From the NCBI RefSeq assembly GCF_001500025.1, contig NZ_LQIW01000023.1:370821-434820 (forward strand): a DNA stretch of 64,000 nucleotides, in the 5' to 3' direction. The DNA comes from Mycobacterium sp. IS-1590. GTDB lineage: Bacteria; Actinomycetota; Actinomycetes; Mycobacteriales; Mycobacteriaceae. Shown in pieces: positions 60,768 through 64,000 of the stretch. Position numbers and translations under genes: made by a program. Position 1 is the stretch's first letter, and each line of letters starts with the position of its first letter. The notes below the pieces were generated by a model, which saw only the letters and a list, made by a program, of their open reading frames with translations, had not been told where the DNA came from and made no database searches.

Positions 60768-62069
60768 ATGGTTACTGCACAGCTCGCTGCGGTCAGCGGC
60801 ACCCACAACGCGCGGCGAGCCTGGGTTGCGGTTGCGCTGCTCGCGGTCGTCGGGACGCTGAACTACGCGGACCGGTTCCTGCCCGCGGTCCTGGCCGAAC
60901 CGATCAGGGCAGAACTGGACCTGTCCGATACCGCACTCGGCGTGATCAACGGGTTCGGCTTCCTGGCCGTCTACGCCGTGCTCGGCCTGCTGATCGCCCG
61001 GATCGCCGACCGTGGGGCGTTCGGGCTGGTGGTGTCGACGTGCCTGACGCTCTGGGGCGCGATGACGATGGTCGGCGGCGCGGTGCAGTCGGGTCTTCAA
61101 CTGGCGCTCACCCGCGTGGGCGTGGCGATCGGTGAGGCCGGCAGCACACCGGCGGCACACGCCTACGTCGCGCGTAACTTCGCACCGGAGCGTCGCGCGG
61201 CGCCGCTGGCGGTGATCACGCTGGCCATCCCACTCGCCAGCGCGGCCAGCCTGATCGGCGGCGGCCTGCTGGCGCAAACCCTGGGCTGGCGAATGGCTTT
61301 CGTGGTGATGGGGGCGATCAGCGTGGCGTTCGCGCCGTTGGTCCTCATCGCGCTCGGGCGCAGGCAGTCGATGCCGGCCACCCCCCAAGTCGACGCCGAC
61401 GTCCCTGCCAAGGCCTGGGATCTGCTGCGCAAGGGCAGCTTCGTGGGCGTCGTCGTCGGCGCGTCGTGCATCTCGGTGGCCGGCTACTCGTTGACGGCCT
61501 TCGCGCCTGCTTACCTGGTGCGCACCCGCGGTATGGAGTTGGGCGAGGTCGGAGTGCAGTACGGCATCGCCAGCGGGCTGACCGGCATCCTCGGACTTCT
61601 GGTCGTCGGCCGCGTCGCGGACCGGTTGTCGGCCTCCGATCCGCGGTGGCTGTTGTGGTTGGTGGCCGCGATGGCCGCTGCGATGCTGCCGTTCTCGGCG
61701 CTGGCGTTCACGGTGGGTGACCGGACGCTGTGCATATGGTTCATCTCGCTGAGCTATGTCGTCGGCACGGCGTACATGGCGCCGTCCATCGCGGCCATCC
61801 AGCGGCTCGCCCGGCCCGAACAGCGCGCGACGGCGTCGGCGATCTTCCTGTTCTTCGGCGCCATCGTCGGGTCGGCGGGCCCATTCCTCACCGGTGTTAT
61901 CAGCGATGCCCTGAAGGACGACCTGGGTGCGATGTCGCTGGGGCGGGCGCTGCTGATCGTGCCGGCCTTCCAAGTGGTCGCGATCGTCTGTTACCTCCTG
62001 GCGAGTCGGAGGTTCGCCGGCGAGATCGTCGAGTCGACAGTCGCCCACCGCGCCGCGCACATTGGGTAG
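60768..62069 (+). CDS. MFS transporter
   Basis: The 433-residue protein is a 12-helix major facilitator carrier. It has a YADRFLPAVLAEPI start, the loop-2 region ARIADRGAFG (about 80-89), GEAGSTPAAHAYVARNF after helix 4 (about 121-140), GWRMAF and the RVADRL half-two counterpart. It is like the spinster/anion-sugar group by the N-terminal YADR motif. Substrate class: small organic acids or lipids, not resolvable here. It begins with ATG; the next gene follows 9 bases after the stop, so they may be co-transcribed. Confidence 0.86.
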   Translation: MVTAQLAAVSGTHNARRAWVAVALLAVVGTLNYADRFLPAVLAEPIRAELDLSDTALGVINGFGFLAVYAVLGLLIARIADRGAFGLVVSTCLTLWGAMTMVGGAVQSGLQLALTRVGVAIGEAGSTPAAHAYVARNFAPERRAAPLAVITLAIPLASAASLIGGGLLAQTLGWRMAFVVMGAISVAFAPLVLIALGRRQSMPATPQVDADVPAKAWDLLRKGSFVGVVVGASCISVAGYSLTAFAPAYLVRTRGMELGEVGVQYGIASGLTGILGLLVVGRVADRLSASDPRWLLWLVAAMAAAMLPFSALAFTVGDRTLCIWFISLSYVVGTAYMAPSIAAIQRLARPEQRATASAIFLFFGAIVGSAGPFLTGVISDALKDDLGAMSLGRALLIVPAFQVVAIVCYLLASRRFAGEIVESTVAHRAAHIG

Positions 62070-62078
62070 GTTCGCCTG

Positions 62079-63092
62079 GTGGCCCAGCTGATGAACCGCC
62101 AGATCGTGTTGCGCCGCAGACCCGTCGGGCTGGTCGCGCCCGGCGACACCGAGTTGGTCACCGCGCCGGCACCCGAGCCCGCCGACGGCGAAGCGTTGGT
62201 GCGCACGACTTACATCGGCATCGACGCGGCGGCCCGCACCTGGTTGAACGACCAGCCGGGCTACCTGCCTCCGGTGCAACTCGGCGAGGTCATTCGCGCG
62301 GCGGGCATCGGTGAGGTCGTGGCGTCGCGCTGCGATGCCTACGCCGTCGGCGACATCGTGACGACGCTGACGGGTTTCCAGGAGTACGTCATCAGCCGCG
62401 ACGACATCTTCACCACGCCGGTGCCCGGCCCCGACGTCGACCAACTCGCGGTGATGTCGGTGTACGGCCCGACCGGTGCGACGGCCTATTTCGGAATGGT
62501 CGGCATCGGCAGGCCGCAGCCGGGGGAGACGGTGGTGGTGTCGGCGGCTGCGGGGGCGACCGGTTCGGTCGCGGGCCAGATCGCCAAGATCGCCGGAGCC
62601 CGCGTGGTGGGCATCGCGGGCGGACCGGAGAAGTGCCGGGCCGTCGTGGAGGATTTCGGATTCGACGCGTGCATCGACTATCGCGAAGGCAACGTGCCCG
62701 CGGAGTTGAAGAAACACTGCCCCAAGGGCGTCGACGTGTACTTCGACAACGTCGGCGGGCCGATCCTGGACGCGGTGCTCGGCCGCCTGGCGCACAAGGC
62801 GCGGGTGGTGTTGTGCGGTGTCATCTCGAGCTACCTGACCGGCGAACATCCCGGCCCGGCCAACTACGTCAACCTGTTGTCGAAGACGGCGCTGATGCAG
62901 GGCTTCAACGCGCTCGACGAATGGGGGCGATTCGAGGAGGCGTTCGGTCCGCTTCGCCAGTGGGCGGACGAGGGGCGCCTGGTGCATCGCCAGACGATCT
63001 TCGAGGGCATCGAGTCCTGCGTCGACGCCATGAACGGCTTGTTCACCGGTGCCAACATCGGCAAGATGTTGGTCAAGATCAGTGAGGCGTGA
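62079..63092 (+). CDS. NADP-dependent MDR oxidoreductase (prostaglandin/leukotriene reductase type)
   Basis: The 337-residue zinc-free medium-chain dehydrogenase/reductase has the Rossmann loop AAAGATGSVAGQIAKIAGARVVG (about residues 153-175) and VDVYFDNVGGPILDAVL (about 220-236), as in enoyl reductases for alpha,beta-unsaturated ketones or 15-oxoprostaglandins. It starts with GTG nine bases after the MFS gene. The carrier and reductase could form a small uptake-and-reduction unit; the substrate is unknown. Confidence 0.87.
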   Translation: MAQLMNRQIVLRRRPVGLVAPGDTELVTAPAPEPADGEALVRTTYIGIDAAARTWLNDQPGYLPPVQLGEVIRAAGIGEVVASRCDAYAVGDIVTTLTGFQEYVISRDDIFTTPVPGPDVDQLAVMSVYGPTGATAYFGMVGIGRPQPGETVVVSAAAGATGSVAGQIAKIAGARVVGIAGGPEKCRAVVEDFGFDACIDYREGNVPAELKKHCPKGVDVYFDNVGGPILDAVLGRLAHKARVVLCGVISSYLTGEHPGPANYVNLLSKTALMQGFNALDEWGRFEEAFGPLRQWADEGRLVHRQTIFEGIESCVDAMNGLFTGANIGKMLVKISEA

Positions 63093-63189
63093 GGCGAGAA
63101 AATTCCCTCGTGAAACGGTTGGTTGGTCGCGAATCAAAGCGGGTATGACGAACGTCGCAATCGGTCGACTCACATATAGGAGTGGTGGC

Positions 63190-64000
63190 ATGGGTGCTCG
63201 ACGAATCGCTCGGATGCTGGGTCTGGTGGTGCCGTTCGCGGCGCTGCTCGCCGGACCGATTCCGGTCGCGGCCGCTCAACCACCCCCACCTCCGCCCGCG
63301 GCGCCCGCATGTCCGGACGTTCAGGTGGTGTTCGCGCGGGGAACCGGCGAGCCGATCGGTGTCGGCGGGGTCGGGCAGGCGTTCGTCGACCAGCTACGCG
63401 CCCAGGCCGGCCCCCGCTCCATCGACGTCTATCCGGTCAACTACCTGGCCAGTGGCGACTTCGGAAACCGCATCCAGTTCGCGCGCACGGTCGTCGACGG
63501 GATCCGCGATGCCGGACAGAAGGTCGAGTCGACGGCTGCGGCGTGCCCGGAGACGGAGATCGTGCTCGGCGGGTTCTCGCAGGGCGCCGCGGTGGCCGGA
63601 TACGTGACCTCCGCGGAGATCCCCGAGGAGATTCCCGCCGAGTACCGTGAGTTCATCCCCGAGCCGATGTCCGAGGAAGTCGGCGACCACGTGGCCGCCG
63701 TCGTGTTGTTCGGCCGGCCCTCGGATCAGTTCCTGACCGACGCCGGCGCGCCCGCGATCGTCATCGGACCGTCGTATCAGGACAAGACGCTGAGCCTGTG
63801 CGCCGAGGGCGACACGATCTGCAACGGCGCTCCGATCGGTCTTCCGAGCTTCGCGCACAACTCCTACATGGTGAACGGGATGGCCGCCGAGGGTGCGGCC
63901 TACGCGGTCGCACGTCTCGAACCGGCGCCGGCCCCGCCGCCTCCGCCCGCTGGTGGGTATCGTTGCTGCCCGCGGCGTGGAGCTACATGCTGGCGTTGCG
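63190..64000 (+). CDS. Cutinase-like secreted serine hydrolase, 3' end outside window
   Basis: The protein begins with a signal peptide (residues 1-31, ARR at 3-5, VAAA-Q cleavage) and a Pro-rich linker. The cutinase-like fold follows: VVFARGTGEP, then GGFSQGAA with the nucleophile Ser (about 131-138), CAEGDTIC with catalytic Asp, and AHNSYM with His. Mycobacterial Culp proteins act on esters, triacylglycerol or phospholipids. At the end, an Ala/Pro tail leads into GGYRCCPRR, which is unlike a cutinase C-terminus; another frame there reads hydrophobic. A frame slip near 63950 or a natural continuation after the window cannot be separated. An AGGAGTGG site precedes the ATG. Confidence 0.85.
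   Translation, partial: MGARRIARMLGLVVPFAALLAGPIPVAAAQPPPPPPAAPACPDVQVVFARGTGEPIGVGGVGQAFVDQLRAQAGPRSIDVYPVNYLASGDFGNRIQFARTVVDGIRDAGQKVESTAAACPETEIVLGGFSQGAAVAGYVTSAEIPEEIPAEYREFIPEPMSEEVGDHVAAVVLFGRPSDQFLTDAGAPAIVIGPSYQDKTLSLCAEGDTICNGAPIGLPSFAHNSYMVNGMAAEGAAYAVARLEPAPAPPPPPAGGYRCCPRRGATCWRC

Overview
The window is high-GC actinobacterial DNA from a mycobacterium, probably a rapid grower (Mycolicibacterium-type). It carries a complete mce4 operon with yrbE4A/B, the cholesterol-catabolism genes that surround mce4, hemophore-like and Ibp1-like secreted proteins, a cutinase-like protein, WS/DGAT and F420-dependent oxidoreductases. From about 2.6 to 39.4 kb the gene order matches, from memory, the M. 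tuberculosis block Rv3531c to Rv3489 read in reverse. The PE/PPE genes of that block are missing and a few genes are different. No rRNA, tRNA, CRISPR array or insertion sequence was recognised.

Layout. (1) 0-2.5 kb: a truncated hemophore-like gene, a decayed junction between a SARP-type regulator fragment and a cysteine-rich protein tail, a proline-rich secreted protein, and an IclR regulator. (2) 2.6-16 kb: a sterol module with a DUF1214-like protein, an SDR, a sulfotransferase-like protein, kshA with its small partner, a gamma carbonic anhydrase-like protein, a lipoprotein, a MOSC protein, and a coupled set running DUF35 protein, ltp4, ltp3, LLM oxidoreductase, NTF2-like protein. A divergent F420-type oxidoreductase follows. 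(3) 16-27 kb: an acetoacetate decarboxylase-like gene coupled to cyp142, then echA19, fadD19 coupled to a nitronate monooxygenase/IpdC-like gene, fadD17-fadE27-fadE26, and fdxD-hsd4A. (4) 27-38 kb: yrbE4AB-mce4ABCDEF-mas4AB, the steroid importer. (5) 38-40.3 kb: otsA with a tiny upstream gene, and two tandem secreted Ibp1-like paralogues. (6) 40.6-64 kb: accessory genes. These are an enoyl-CoA hydratase, a KstR-boxed SDR, a PucR regulator with an FAD amine oxidoreductase, two tandem Gre-like factors, a stand-alone ctaD, a membrane protein, a molybdenum hydroxylase operon, an alpha/beta hydrolase, WS/DGAT, a P450, a VanX-type dipeptidase, a zinc-ribbon microprotein, an MFS carrier, an MDR oxidoreductase, and a cutinase cut by the window end.

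How it works together. Mce4/YrbE4 bring sterols through the envelope. CYP142 oxidises the side-chain terminus; FadD19/FadD17, ChsE4-ChsE5, EchA19, Hsd4A and the Ltp3/Ltp4-DUF35 aldolase group shorten linear and C24-branched side chains; KshA opens the ring system. Eight sites matching the KstR operator (TnnAACnnGTTnnA; one has a first-base mismatch) lie at the promoters of these units, so most of the block is probably a single sterol-induced regulon. One perfect site lies outside the classical block, in front of an uncharacterised SDR gene at 41.6 kb.

Functions are assigned from motifs, lengths and gene order read by eye; no database search was run.
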